Shown in pieces: positions 45,332 through 53,442 of a stretch of DNA of 64,000 nt. The notes beneath the pieces are model-generated. The model had not been told where the DNA came from. It did no database searches and saw nothing but the letters and a program-made list of their open reading frames with translations. How positions within the stretch are numbered: the first letter of the stretch is position 1; each line of letters opens with the position of its first letter. Position numbers and translations under genes: made by a program. This DNA comes from Desemzia sp045528445 (lineage in GTDB: Bacteria; Bacillota; Bacilli; Lactobacillales; Carnobacteriaceae), in NCBI RefSeq assembly GCF_045528445.1, contig NZ_JBGQQU010000018.1:1-64000 (forward strand), in the 5' to 3' direction.

Positions 45332-45943
45332 TTATTTTTTTCTAGCACTTAGAATAAATCTGGATGCTTCTTGTCCAGCGTTCTCTTTTTTTGCATCATA
45401 GAAAATGTTTGACTGGATATGCTGGTAGCCTATTTCTGATAAAGCAGCTGTTAATGCTGAGCTGTCCATTCCATGTCCATGGCCGCTTGAAACTTTTTTT
45501 GGTTTTTCCATTTCAATAATCAGCAATTGTCCATCTTTGTTTAAGGCCTCATAAAGTTTAGAGAGTAGTTTATGGCTGTCTGAAATATGATGCAATACTA
45601 GAGAAAGTATGATGGTATCCGCCTTATAGAGAAGTTGATCATCTTTTTCAATATCCAGACAAAGTACAGATGCTTTTTTAGTGTCTATATCTGCTAATTT
45701 CTTCTCGACCTGTTCGATCATTGCTGGAGATGCATCTACAAACAACATAGATTCAAAATCTTCTAACAAGTCTAGACCCACATTTCCTGTACCGCAACCA
45801 AAATCTATCGCTGTCTTTGTGTGGTTTTTGTCTAACAAATTGCGTATAGCTTCAGTAGAACGTTTTGCCATATCCTTATTTTTTGTTGTGTCGTATTTTG
45901 CTGCTAACTGATTGAATTGATTTATATGTCCGATTACTTTCAC
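45332..45943 (-). CDS. Class I SAM-dependent methyltransferase
   Basis: About 203 residues with SAM motif I AIDFGCGTGNVGLDL, post-I MLFVDASPAM and ADTIILSLVLHHISDSHKLL. The substrate is unknown; the HHISD element is common in small-molecule methyltransferases. The start is uncertain. The GTG at 45943 gives the natural N-terminus VKVIGHINQFNQLA but has a poor ribosome binding site; a GTG at 45991 would overlap the upstream gene by 26 bp. It is the last gene of the Rrf2-TrxR-like cassette. Confidence 0.82.
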   Translation of the reverse strand: MKVIGHINQFNQLAAKYDTTKNKDMAKRSTEAIRNLLDKNHTKTAIDFGCGTGNVGLDLLEDFESMLFVDASPAMIEQVEKKLADIDTKKASVLCLDIEKDDQLLYKADTIILSLVLHHISDSHKLLSKLYEALNKDGQLLIIEMEKPKKVSSGHGHGMDSSALTAALSEIGYQHIQSNIFYDAKKENAGQEASRFILSARKK

Positions 45944-45965
45944 TCCGTTCTTTTTTTGAATCCTT

Positions 45966-46868
45966 TTATATTCCTTGAAATGCGGCCTCACTAGAGTCGG
46001 CTATGATCCCTGCACCTGCCATATGACCTTGACTGGCAGAAACAATCAATTGAGAAGGACCGGTTATTTCTCCTGCGGCATAGATGCCTTTTATGTTCGT
46101 ATGACCCATGATATCCGTCATAATAAACCCTGCTTCATTGACCTCGATGCCTAATTGTTCAATGAATGGAAGTTTATTATCCAATACTGTAGTACAGAAG
46201 CCACCTGATCTATTGATTTCTTCTCCGCTTTCGAAAACAACGCCCTGAAGTTCCCCACTTGTACCTATTAGTTCAACAATTCTTTCTTCTATCAGACGAA
46301 TATGATTTATTTCCAGAACTTTCTTCTGCTCAGCATCAAAAACGGTCTTTCCGTTAGTCGCCACAATCAAATCATCTGTCCAATTTTTCAATAATTTAGT
46401 AACATGGAGAGCCTGAATGGATTCTGCTATGAGTACCAGAGGTTTGTCTTTCATTTCCCAACCATCACAGAAAGGGCAAGAGAAAATACTGCTTCCATAA
46501 TAGTTTTCAATTCCTTTCACATTTGGAAGCGTCTCTTTTACGCCTGTAGCTAAAACGATATTTTTAGTGTGGAAGGTTTCTCCTGACTCGGTAGTCAATT
46601 CAAAAGAGTCTTTCAGCGTTTTTTTAATGGATAGAATTTTGCCTTTTTTGATCGAAATGGTTGGATATTGCAGTAAATCTCTTCTTCCTTTTGCTCTGAA
46701 ATCTTCTGGCTTAATATTATCTCTCGTTAAAAAAGCATGGGTTTCATGCGTTACAGCATTTCTTGGTTTTTCTTCATCAATCAGAAGCACTTGTTTTTTC
46801 CCTCTTCCGGCTACTAAAGCAGCACTCATGCCTGCTGGTCCTCCACCGATTACAACAACATCCATCAT
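45966..46868 (-). CDS. Thioredoxin-reductase-like FAD/NAD(P) oxidoreductase
   Basis: A 300-residue two-domain flavoprotein. FAD motif VVVIGGGPAGMSAAL is at the N-terminus, a redox-active CPFC lies in IFSCPFCDGWE (about residues 130-140), and FAD motif II is IKGIYAAGEIT. Unlike typical thioredoxin reductase, the NADPH motif region (PLVLIAESIQALHVTKLL) lacks a clear GxGxxA, so the electron donor or partner may differ. GGAGGAGAAAAG precedes the ATG. The gene is next to an Rrf2 regulator, suggesting redox-controlled expression. Confidence 0.88.
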   Translation of the reverse strand: MMDVVVIGGGPAGMSAALVAGRGKKQVLLIDEEKPRNAVTHETHAFLTRDNIKPEDFRAKGRRDLLQYPTISIKKGKILSIKKTLKDSFELTTESGETFHTKNIVLATGVKETLPNVKGIENYYGSSIFSCPFCDGWEMKDKPLVLIAESIQALHVTKLLKNWTDDLIVATNGKTVFDAEQKKVLEINHIRLIEERIVELIGTSGELQGVVFESGEEINRSGGFCTTVLDNKLPFIEQLGIEVNEAGFIMTDIMGHTNIKGIYAAGEITGPSQLIVSASQGHMAGAGIIADSSEAAFQGI

Positions 46869-46946
46869 CTTTTCTCCTCCTATAAATTCTATTACAGACC
46901 TTTAATATCTATAATTAAAATAAAAATTAGCTAATCACTAATTTTT

Positions 46947-47351
46947 TTATTGCCTTTGATTCAAAATATCCGCGATTGTCTTACGTGCAAGTTCATCTTT
47001 CAGCTTATCTTCTGCATCGGCTACTGCACACTCGATCAAACATTCTCTATTCCACTTACCATCATGAGACATCGTACAGTTCAGTAATGATTCATATCCT
47101 TCTATCGCTTGAATGATATCAAGAAACGTACATTCTTCTGGCGAACGCAATAGACGATAGCCGCCTTTTACTCCGGGAGTTGATGTAATCAAACCAGCTT
47201 TTGATAATTTTGTCAGTATTTTTGACAAATAAGTAGGCGATAATTTTTGGCGTTTAGCTAAGTCTTCTACCCTGACTGCTTCGTTGGTAGATTCCATTGC
47301 CAAATGAACCATAGAATGTAAAGCATAATTTGTCGCTTTTGAATATTTCAT
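46947..47351 (-). CDS. Rrf2 family transcriptional regulator
   Basis: A 134-residue winged-HTH regulator: YSKATNYALHSMVHLAM, RVEDLAKRQKLSPTYLSKIL and GVKGGYRLLRSPEE are the family landmarks. It has a three-cysteine cluster (C-x10-C-x3-C near residues 90-105), spaced differently from the IscR/NsrR Fe-S ligands, so it may sense redox with thiols or an unusual cluster. It probably controls the downstream TrxR-like and methyltransferase genes. GGAAGAGCAGT precedes the ATG. Confidence 0.88.
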   Translation of the reverse strand: MKYSKATNYALHSMVHLAMESTNEAVRVEDLAKRQKLSPTYLSKILTKLSKAGLITSTPGVKGGYRLLRSPEECTFLDIIQAIEGYESLLNCTMSHDGKWNRECLIECAVADAEDKLKDELARKTIADILNQRQ

Positions 47352-47438
47352 ACTGCTCTTCCTTTTAATTACAGATTCATTTTGTCTTTAATTGAATATA
47401 AAGTAGATGTGGCCTAAAGTCAATACGTTTTTTTATAA

Positions 47439-47711
47439 TTTTTGTTTCAACGGATAGTTTCTGCATTCTCATGATGAATAAAAAAAATACCTGACGATAT
47501 TAGCTTTAGACAAACTTAACAAAGGTGTCACCTGACATATCCCATTCCGCGCCAAGTAGATATGGTAGTAAAATGACTCTCAACTACCATATTTACCGAC
47601 AAAGAGAACAGATATAGTTCATAAACCATTCTCACTTACCATATAGGGCTGAGTAAATGAAAGATTTGGTCAGTGAGAAAGTTCCAACCCCATTAGAAAG
47701 CGGATTTTTAG
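47439..47711. repeat. Long direct repeat, copy 2 (about 273 bp)
   Basis: The partner of 44773-45059, on the same strand. Shared blocks include GGTGTCACCTGACATATCCC and ACCGACAAAGAGAACAGATA, both identical. Its right end runs into the stop codon of the hypothetical gene at 47708. No open frame is conserved between copies. Confidence 0.85.
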
Positions 47712-48043
47712 TAGTCAAGCTGTCTCAAGTACAGAACGATTCTTTTCTCTTTATCTAATTTTACATTGTACTGTCTTATAGCGTCTTCTAATTTTTTCTT
47801 TGATTTTGGTTCATCACTGAACGTATTCAACAGTTTATAAACCAGTTCTGAAAATACATAAACCAGCCCAGAAGAACCTAGTTCAATTCCCAATAATTCC
47901 TCATCAGATAACTTGGTCTCCGTTAGTTTTTTCACTTCATGATTGTATTCACCCTGAATCAATATGTATTCCTCTTTACGTTGAAATCCTTCCAGTAAAT
48001 CTTCCTCGTTCCATACTTCAAAATACGTTACTTCTTTTGTCAA
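47708..48043 (-). CDS. Hypothetical protein, 111 residues
   Basis: A soluble, charged protein of alternating strands and helices (TYFEVWNEEDLLEGFQRKEE; LIQGEYNHEVKKL; LGIELGSSGLVYVFSELVYKL). No family is recognised. The start is a TTG at 48043 after GGAGGGATTAAT. Its stop codon lies within the edge of repeat copy 2. Confidence 0.65.
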   Translation of the reverse strand: MTKEVTYFEVWNEEDLLEGFQRKEEYILIQGEYNHEVKKLTETKLSDEELLGIELGSSGLVYVFSELVYKLLNTFSDEPKSKKKLEDAIRQYNVKLDKEKRIVLYLRQLDY

Positions 48044-48103
48044 ATTAATCCCTCCATTTAAATAGTAAATTGTTGAAAATAAATTAAGTATCTCTAGTCA
48101 ACC

Positions 48104-48499
48104 TTATTTTTTGTGAAATATAGAATATACGAGAATTCCACCATAAAACCCTGCATATTTAGGGAAATCTTGTAACAGATAAGTTATTCTAGGAACATTG
48201 CTTATAAGGACAGTTGTAAATAGATGAGAAACAGACAATGCCAAATAGATTGCAAAGCAAATTAAAGCAATCAAACGAAAATTCATTTCTTTCATAAACT
48301 TTGTTGAATATAAAGCCATAGACACCAACAGCATGATTAGGAATGTCGGCAACAATATATAAAGCACCTGAGCCCATATTTCTGAAATAAGCTCACCTCG
48401 TAAAAAAGCTTGCTCTGCCACAGTTAAAAAGTATCGGTAACCGATCATAAAAATTGCTGGAACAAACATAAATAAACCATAAAAAGTCGTTTTTTTCAT
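48104..48499 (-). CDS. Small membrane protein, 131 residues
   Basis: Four hydrophobic segments, with conserved-looking aromatic ends, and the C-terminus YSIFHKK. The start is taken as the ATG at 48499 (GAGGATGTAT upstream); ATGs two and four codons earlier are possible. No family is recognised. It lies in a stretch of many small membrane proteins. Confidence 0.65.
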   Translation of the reverse strand: MKKTTFYGLFMFVPAIFMIGYRYFLTVAEQAFLRGELISEIWAQVLYILLPTFLIMLLVSMALYSTKFMKEMNFRLIALICFAIYLALSVSHLFTTVLISNVPRITYLLQDFPKYAGFYGGILVYSIFHKK

Positions 48500-48676
48500 A
48501 TACATCCTCATTCCTATATTTTAGTTTAAAACCTGGCGTAATTATATTTAAATCCTAATCGTCCGTTGTTGATTTCCTTTTGTTTACTTGTACAGGCATA
48601 TGGCAAGCTTGACTTTTTGTGTTTGAGTGCTCTTTATTGCTAGTGTATTTGCAGAACAGTTTTAAAATCCATAAGT

Positions 48677-49021
48677 TTAAACTCTACCGCTTTCTGCAAT
48701 AGATTGAGTATATTTTTCAAGAAATACGCTATTTAAATAGAAACCTATAGATAAAAGTAAAGTTAGGGTAGATTCATCTTTGGGTAAGGTGATTATCATT
48801 ACTGTTACAATTCCGATATCTAGCATAAGACTTAGACAGATTATTATTGTCATTTTTTGCTGGTTTTCTTTTGAAACATCCCGTAAAACTTCAAGTTTAT
48901 CTGTAGGAATCCAAAAATGCAGAATCTTTGAAGATCTTTTTTTCATTAAAAATTGAATAAGTGCCATTATTTTAGTTGCAATAACAACGCTAAGAACTAT
49001 AGTTACTATGTAATTTGCCAT
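48677..49021 (-). CDS. Small membrane protein, 114 residues
   Basis: An N-terminal helix is followed by IMALIQFLMKKRSSKILHFWIPTDKLEVLRD and then two to three more membrane segments. The layout and the IMxLI...W-P...L pattern match the 111-residue protein at 50196, suggesting distant paralogues. GGAGGCTGTTT precedes the ATG. The function is unknown. Confidence 0.65.
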   Translation of the reverse strand: MANYIVTIVLSVVIATKIMALIQFLMKKRSSKILHFWIPTDKLEVLRDVSKENQQKMTIIICLSLMLDIGIVTVMIITLPKDESTLTLLLSIGFYLNSVFLEKYTQSIAESGRV

Positions 49022-49055
49022 AAACAGCCTCCGATGATTTTAAAAACAACCTTTT

Positions 49056-49250
49056 TTATTTACGATTGTACATAAATTGTTGGATTGAAAACTTTATGAT
49101 ACGGTACAAAAACCAAAAGATTCCAAAAAATAAAGCAAAGGAACTGATTTGCATCAAAAATGCGCCAATGGTTGTTTCTAGTACATTATGGAGGACAAAA
49201 ACAACTGCGGAATATCCGATAGCTATCATCCAAAATACTCTTCTACTCAT
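49056..49250 (-). CDS. Small membrane protein, 64 residues
   Basis: Two hydrophobic segments (about 6-25 and 27-48) and a basic C-terminal tail. AGGAGGTATTGG precedes the ATG, and the next gene upstream on this strand is 67 bp away. No family is recognised. Confidence 0.62.
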   Translation of the reverse strand: MSRRVFWMIAIGYSAVVFVLHNVLETTIGAFLMQISSFALFFGIFWFLYRIIKFSIQQFMYNRK

Positions 49251-49317
49251 CCAATACCTCCTTACTCTTTAGGCTCCTTTTTATCGTAACATAAATGATT
49301 TAGAAAACGTTTTTATA

Positions 49318-49830
49318 TTATTTTTCTCCTTTTGTATACAAAGCTTCTTTTACTTCCCATGATAAAAAGGACGTTTTTTCTAACACATTTTTGCTTTTAT
49401 TCATCTCTTCTAATATTTTTAATATTAGAGGTGACGGATTATTGATGTTCAATTCTTTCACCGCGACCCAGTCGATACCATCAGAATCATTTTTTCCATC
49501 TGCTACTGTTTCAGGAATAGCTTCTTCATCCTCAAACAATTCAACATCATAAAGAATAAAAATATGATGGACTGTATGGTCAGCTTCACTTTTTACAAAA
49601 CTATCATAGACTCTGCAGTTTTTATATTCAGACACTCGATGGCCAGTTTCTTCTAGGACTTCTCTGATCAAGGTCTCCGTTAATCCTTCACCATCCTCTT
49701 GACTTCCTCCTGGCAAGTCGTATCGATTCTGATATGGTCCTGCATTTTTTTGAATACATAAGAGTTTATCTTCTTTTAAATTCACTCCGTAGACTCCAAA
49801 ATGTTGATGATACTTCTCACCGTTGTTCAT
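49318..49830 (-). CDS. Nudix hydrolase
   Basis: A 170-residue protein with a complete Nudix box (GGSQEDGEGLTETLIREVLE, then ETGH). The preceding YQNRYDLPGG and following FVKSEADHTVHHIFILYDVEL fit MutT-like enzymes acting on nucleoside diphosphate derivatives. The substrate is unknown. AAAGGTCGTTATATGA precedes the chosen ATG. Confidence 0.87.
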   Translation of the reverse strand: MNNGEKYHQHFGVYGVNLKEDKLLCIQKNAGPYQNRYDLPGGSQEDGEGLTETLIREVLEETGHRVSEYKNCRVYDSFVKSEADHTVHHIFILYDVELFEDEEAIPETVADGKNDSDGIDWVAVKELNINNPSPLILKILEEMNKSKNVLEKTSFLSWEVKEALYTKGEK

Positions 49831-49935
49831 TCATATAACGACCTTTCTTGCTATATATTTAAGCTCAGCCTCTTGAATACATGTATTTGACGTTGAAAGT
49901 TGATGACTCCATTACTAATAATTAGGTCTGTTGCA

Positions 49936-50142
49936 TCAAAAAAATTGAATCGTGCAGTTATCAGTTCCGACCAGAGCAACCTCATTTTTGACAAAAATTC
50001 TTTCCCCTATGTGAAACTCAAGAAGCTTCTCATCTCTAACTTCTTTATTAGCAATTCTAAATTCTTCACGATTTATTTTGTACGTCTCCCTAAAATTGTC
50101 TTTGTATACTATGGAAACCTCAATCAGTTCTTCTTCCATCAT
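49936..50142 (-). CDS. Hypothetical protein, 68 residues
   Basis: A small acidic soluble protein with alternating strands (LIEVSIVYKDNFRETYKINR). AAAAAGGAGAGACA precedes the ATG. No family is recognised. Confidence 0.6.
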   Translation of the reverse strand: MMEEELIEVSIVYKDNFRETYKINREEFRIANKEVRDEKLLEFHIGERIFVKNEVALVGTDNCTIQFF

Positions 50143-50195
50143 TGTCTCTCCTTTTTAATTGGATTGTATTCCACCAATTTGTCAAAGCCTAAACA

Positions 50196-50531
50196 TTATT
50201 GAGCGTGCAATTTATTTAGGATGTTTTTAATTAACCTTCCAGGTACTAAATGGATTAAAGTAAGGACAATGGTATAACCTAATGCAGAAGTGGGCAAAGA
50301 GATCATCAACAGTGAAACAGCAATTGTACTTAGAACTATACCTGCGCTCAGCACAACTTTTATTTTTATCATTTTCTGATCAGGAATGTTAACTAAATTA
50401 TAGTTTTCACTTAAGGGCGTCCACCCTTTCACAAACCAAGAAGAAAAGTTCCCCTGAAGTACGCGTATCAAACTCATGATTCTACACGAAAAATCTATTA
50501 TGAAAATAACCAGCAAGATATAATAAAACAT
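50196..50531 (-). CDS. Small membrane protein, 111 residues
   Basis: An N-terminal helix, then IMSLIRVLQGNFSSWFVKGW, TPLSENYNLVN and further membrane segments. It shares layout with the 114-residue protein at 48677. GGGAGGTAGTGAA precedes the ATG. The function is unknown. Confidence 0.62.
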   Translation of the reverse strand: MFYYILLVIFIIDFSCRIMSLIRVLQGNFSSWFVKGWTPLSENYNLVNIPDQKMIKIKVVLSAGIVLSTIAVSLLMISLPTSALGYTIVLTLIHLVPGRLIKNILNKLHAQ

Positions 50532-50570
50532 TTCACTACCTCCCTTAGTTATATGTTACTAATCGTCGAT

Positions 50571-51251
50571 TTAAAACTGTTCTATATTTTCAAGTTTTTC
50601 TACTATCAATATACTTAGATCAATAGCTTCCCTGTAATCAACGGGTACAGCTGTATCTTGAAGAGTTGTTAATATAATTATATTTTTGTAAGTCATAATA
50701 AGTGGAACACAATAAACGTCATCTTGACTGAAATATAACCAATCTGATCCTTGAAAATCATTGGTGATATTTTCTTCATTACGCATAAAAGAAATAGTGA
50801 AATATTTAGTGCCATTTACATAAGTAATAGTTTTTTGAGTTGATTTATCTGAGAGTTCACCATCAGAAGTCAAGAATTCTCTTTTATTAAATGATAATTC
50901 TTTATCTATAACTGTAACCGAGTCTCCTAAATTACTCAAATCTGGATCTAATTGATAGTCTGGTATTTGAATTTTTGAAATTTGGCGAACCCAGGCATCA
51001 AAACCCGGTTCAGTAATTAAAGTAACTTTTTCTTGAGATGCAGTATTGGCAACAATGTCTGTGTCCGCGCTATTAGATTCACTTACTGAAACTTTATCTT
51101 CTACTGTTATCTCATGCTGTTCGGGACTTTCGGTTGTATCCAATGACATTAAAAAATATGTAATGATGCTTCCAAGTACAAAACTCACTAATATACAAAA
51201 AATAAAACCAAACACTTTTTTATACTTTTTCTTAGTGTAGTTTTTCTTCAT
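50571..51251 (-). CDS. Membrane-anchored extracytoplasmic hypothetical protein
   Basis: 226 residues. A basic N-terminus (MKKNYTKKKYKKV) and one membrane helix (about 14-36) precede a Ser/Asp/Glu-rich linker and a C-terminal domain with IQIPDYQLDPDLSNLG, NGTKYFTISFMRNEENI and YFSQDDVYCVPLIMTYKN. The extracellular part probably faces the wall. The start is the ATG at 51251 after GGGGGGAAGTT. No family is recognised. Confidence 0.7.
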   Translation of the reverse strand: MKKNYTKKKYKKVFGFIFCILVSFVLGSIITYFLMSLDTTESPEQHEITVEDKVSVSESNSADTDIVANTASQEKVTLITEPGFDAWVRQISKIQIPDYQLDPDLSNLGDSVTVIDKELSFNKREFLTSDGELSDKSTQKTITYVNGTKYFTISFMRNEENITNDFQGSDWLYFSQDDVYCVPLIMTYKNIIILTTLQDTAVPVDYREAIDLSILIVEKLENIEQF

Positions 51252-51486
51252 AACTTCCCCCCTATTTGATTTATTAAGGATAATCAATAGAATACTTGTT
51301 GGCTATAGTTTGAACAATGAAATTCCATTATTAGACAAAATAGCCAATGATATAAAAAGGCAATAGATAGAGAATTCCATGAAAGTATCATTAAGAGATT
51401 ACTGACTTCGTATAAAGTCGAAAAATTATTACCCATAGCAGCGAAAATTCTTGATAAAAATCATTGAATACGATGACTTGCACTTA

Positions 51487-51681
51487 TTATTCTTTTAAGT
51501 AATTTGTTGGATAAGAGTCCACGAGAAACTCTACTGATCGTTCTATTAATCTAATGAAATTGTCGCTGATACCGACATCTTCTATTGTCGCAAAAGAAAA
51601 GATGGTCGAAGACTTACTAATATGGTCTTTTAATTGCTTATATTTGTTTCCTTTTATATTTCTATTTAGATTTTTTTGCAC
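51487..51681 (-). CDS. 64-residue ORF overlapping the SF0329-like gene
   Basis: The GTG at 51681 overlaps the end of the upstream gene in the -1 frame, across an A7 run (minus strand, 51677-51671). It encodes a soluble helical peptide (LKDHISKSSTIFSF...FIRLIERSVEFLVDSYPTN). It may be a separate coupled gene or the detached C-terminus of the upstream protein after a frameshift or slippage. The gap from 51252 to 51486 shows no gene. Confidence 0.45.
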   Translation of the reverse strand: MQKNLNRNIKGNKYKQLKDHISKSSTIFSFATIEDVGISDNFIRLIERSVEFLVDSYPTNYLKE

Positions 51682-52208
51682 ATATTCTCTAACCCTTCTG
51701 CTTCACAACGTAAATGATAAAAATATTGGACGATTTCTTTTTCTTGTTCAATAGACTTAGCCATCTTTTTTAAACTTCTCTTCCCAACTCTTCGATCAAT
51801 CAAAGAAAGAATTTTAATGATTATATGATTGGACTTTAAGGACACTTCAATAGAAGAACTAAGATATTCTTCAACAGCGTCAAAAAAATCAGATTGAGAA
51901 AAAACACCTTCAGCCATAATCATTTCATGAGCTTGTGATTGAATATCAACATTTTGTGGTCCATTGTAGACATCATAATCAATATTTTGCTGAGTCATTA
52001 TCTCTTGTTCAACTTCATACATTGCATTGTCAGCAGCTAAAGTACTCATACTGAAGACTTCTTTTTTATCCACTGTAATAAAAACTCTTCCTGTTTGATC
52101 ATGAGCTTTACGGTAATTGGTTACCCTAAACTGGACTTTGTCTTTTAAAGAATCGCAGATAAAACTTTCTATCTTCTTTTTTACTTTGCTCCACTTTTTT
52201 TCAGGCAA
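51666..52208 (-). CDS. SF0329-family hypothetical protein
   Basis: A 180-residue protein opening KKWSKVKKKIESFICDSLKD and FRVTNYRKAHDQTGRVFITV, which matches the SF0329 family as I remember it. That family has no known function. The start is a TTG at 52208 after ACGGAGGATAAAATA. It ends AEGLENMCKKI just past an A7 run, where a -1 shift would fuse it to the 64-residue ORF. It lies four bases after the HIT gene. Confidence 0.72.
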   Translation of the reverse strand: MPEKKWSKVKKKIESFICDSLKDKVQFRVTNYRKAHDQTGRVFITVDKKEVFSMSTLAADNAMYEVEQEIMTQQNIDYDVYNGPQNVDIQSQAHEMIMAEGVFSQSDFFDAVEEYLSSSIEVSLKSNHIIIKILSLIDRRVGKRSLKKMAKSIEQEKEIVQYFYHLRCEAEGLENMCKKI

Positions 52209-52212
52209 TATT

Positions 52213-52647
52213 TTATCCTCCGTAATTTAAATCTTTTATACTATTACGAAATCTTCTTTTTGTTTTTTCTAAATTAGACTTATCTTCAGTATAATTTTTA
52301 TTATCTTCTAAATAAAAATCTGCGAAGTTCTGACCTTTGTATCTTGGAACGAGATGCAAATGGAAATGAGTCAACTCGTCAAAATCTCCTCCGTTTTGAA
52401 TGATAGAAATACCATCAGGAGCAAATAATATTTTTATTGCTTTAGATATAGTTGCCGCTGCTTCAGTTAAGGACTTTGCTGTATTCTCATCCAGTTCATC
52501 AAAATATCGCACATGTTTCTTAGGTAAAATCAACACATGTCCTTCATTATAAGGAGCGTGATCCAAGATGCAGCAAACAAATTCGTCTTCAAATACCACA
52601 TACACTGCTTCTTTCTTATTTGCTAGATTACAACCTAAACACTCCAA
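52213..52647 (-). CDS. HIT family nucleotide hydrolase
   Basis: A 144-residue protein with the histidine triad THFHLHLVPR near residue 94 and HVLILPKKHVRYFDEL in the first half. It has an N-terminal C-x2-C (ECLGC) as in many small HIT proteins. These enzymes cleave nucleotide phosphoramidates or dinucleoside polyphosphates. The start is a TTG at 52647 after AAAAGGGGGAATTATAA. It is coupled with the SF0329-like gene downstream. Confidence 0.88.
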   Translation of the reverse strand: MECLGCNLANKKEAVYVVFEDEFVCCILDHAPYNEGHVLILPKKHVRYFDELDENTAKSLTEAAATISKAIKILFAPDGISIIQNGGDFDELTHFHLHLVPRYKGQNFADFYLEDNKNYTEDKSNLEKTKRRFRNSIKDLNYGG

Positions 52648-52726
52648 TTATAATTCCCCCTTTTTTCAGTAACTTCAGAAATTGGTATAACTTCATCAAC
52701 AATCAAGTCAGAGTTAGATATTTTAA

Positions 52727-52921
52727 TTAAGCTTGTTCTTTCGTATTTTGTTTATGCATCAAACCAATAAGAAAGATTACTGATAGAATTAGGAAAATGA
52801 AACTCAAATATTTAATATTAGGCGGACTAGTAAAATAAGTTAAAACAGAATAAAGAAAACTCCAGATGACTGTGCTGAGTTTGGTCATATGATTCCAGAA
52901 ACGATTTAATAATTTTTTCAT
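52727..52921 (-). CDS. Small membrane protein, 64 residues
   Basis: Two hydrophobic segments (about 14-30 and 37-57) and a basic N-terminus. The start is the ATG at 52921 after GGAGTCCCGCA. No family is recognised. Confidence 0.6.
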   Translation of the reverse strand: MKKLLNRFWNHMTKLSTVIWSFLYSVLTYFTSPPNIKYLSFIFLILSVIFLIGLMHKQNTKEQA

Positions 52922-53093
52922 TGCGGGACTCCAATCCATTGGCTTTTTAAATTTTTGTTGTAGAAAACTTCCAATTCGATTACAGCGTTTACATATTTAT
53001 TATAACCTAGGCCCATTAAGAAATAAAATAACTTTTTTTATAAAATGTGTTAAAATAGAAATAGAATAAATAACGCTTACAGGGGGATGGGCT

Positions 53094-53183
53094 ATGTTAG
53101 TACTGGTACTGCTTTTGGAGATTATAGGTCTGCTTAGCGAGTCTTGGATCTGGTCAAAAATAAATCCTAGTTTAAAAGAGTGA
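53094..53183 (+). CDS. 29-residue hydrophobic peptide
   Basis: AGGGGGATGGGCT precedes the ATG. The first 14 residues are hydrophobic (MLVLVLLLEIIGLL), and the rest is polar and aromatic (SESWIWSKINPSLKE). The size, hydrophobic N-terminus and charged tail recall type I toxin peptides, but I do not recognise a family. A second small hydrophobic ORF follows 85 bp later, and both share one strong terminator. Confidence 0.5.
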   Translation: MLVLVLLLEIIGLLSESWIWSKINPSLKE

Positions 53184-53268
53184 GTTGATGAAAGTAGAAT
53201 AGCTTGAAAATTGCCTTTGTGATACAAATTCAATAGCTGAACTATAAATAAGGAGATTGATGACTTAA

Positions 53269-53388
53269 ATGAATGAAAAAACACAGAGAGCTCTTAGAAT
53301 ATTGATTTGGTTAGGAATTGTTTATCTAGGAATAAATATATTTCTTATGTTGCTTACGTTTATTTCACCATTCTTACCTACTTTCTAA
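53269..53388 (+). CDS. 39-residue hydrophobic peptide
   Basis: It is one membrane helix (ILIWLGIVYLGINIFLMLLT) with a short basic N-terminus (MNEKTQRALR) and a C-terminal SPFLPTF. AAGGAGATTGATGACTTAA lies upstream, with the ribosome binding site 13 bases from the ATG, which is long. A terminator begins at its stop codon. It is probably co-transcribed with the 29-residue peptide. Confidence 0.52.
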   Translation: MNEKTQRALRILIWLGIVYLGINIFLMLLTFISPFLPTF

Positions 53389-53431
53389 AAAAGATCTCCT
53401 AAAGTATATTCTACATTAGGAGATCTTTTTT
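53387..53431. terminator. Bidirectional terminator
   Basis: AAAAAAGATCTCCTA pairs with TAGGAGATCTTTTTT, with T tails on both strands. It lies between the + strand peptide genes and the - strand membrane protein. Confidence 0.9.
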
Positions 53432-53442
53432 ATTGTTCTATT

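Noticed and set aside
44773..47711. CRISPR-like repeats at the paired elements
   Set aside because: There are only two copies of ~270-290 bp separated by 2.4 kb of genes, with no short repeat-spacer pattern.
53000..53284. A 94-codon minus-strand open frame
   Set aside because: No ribosome binding site, and it is antisense to the two small peptide genes and their upstream region.
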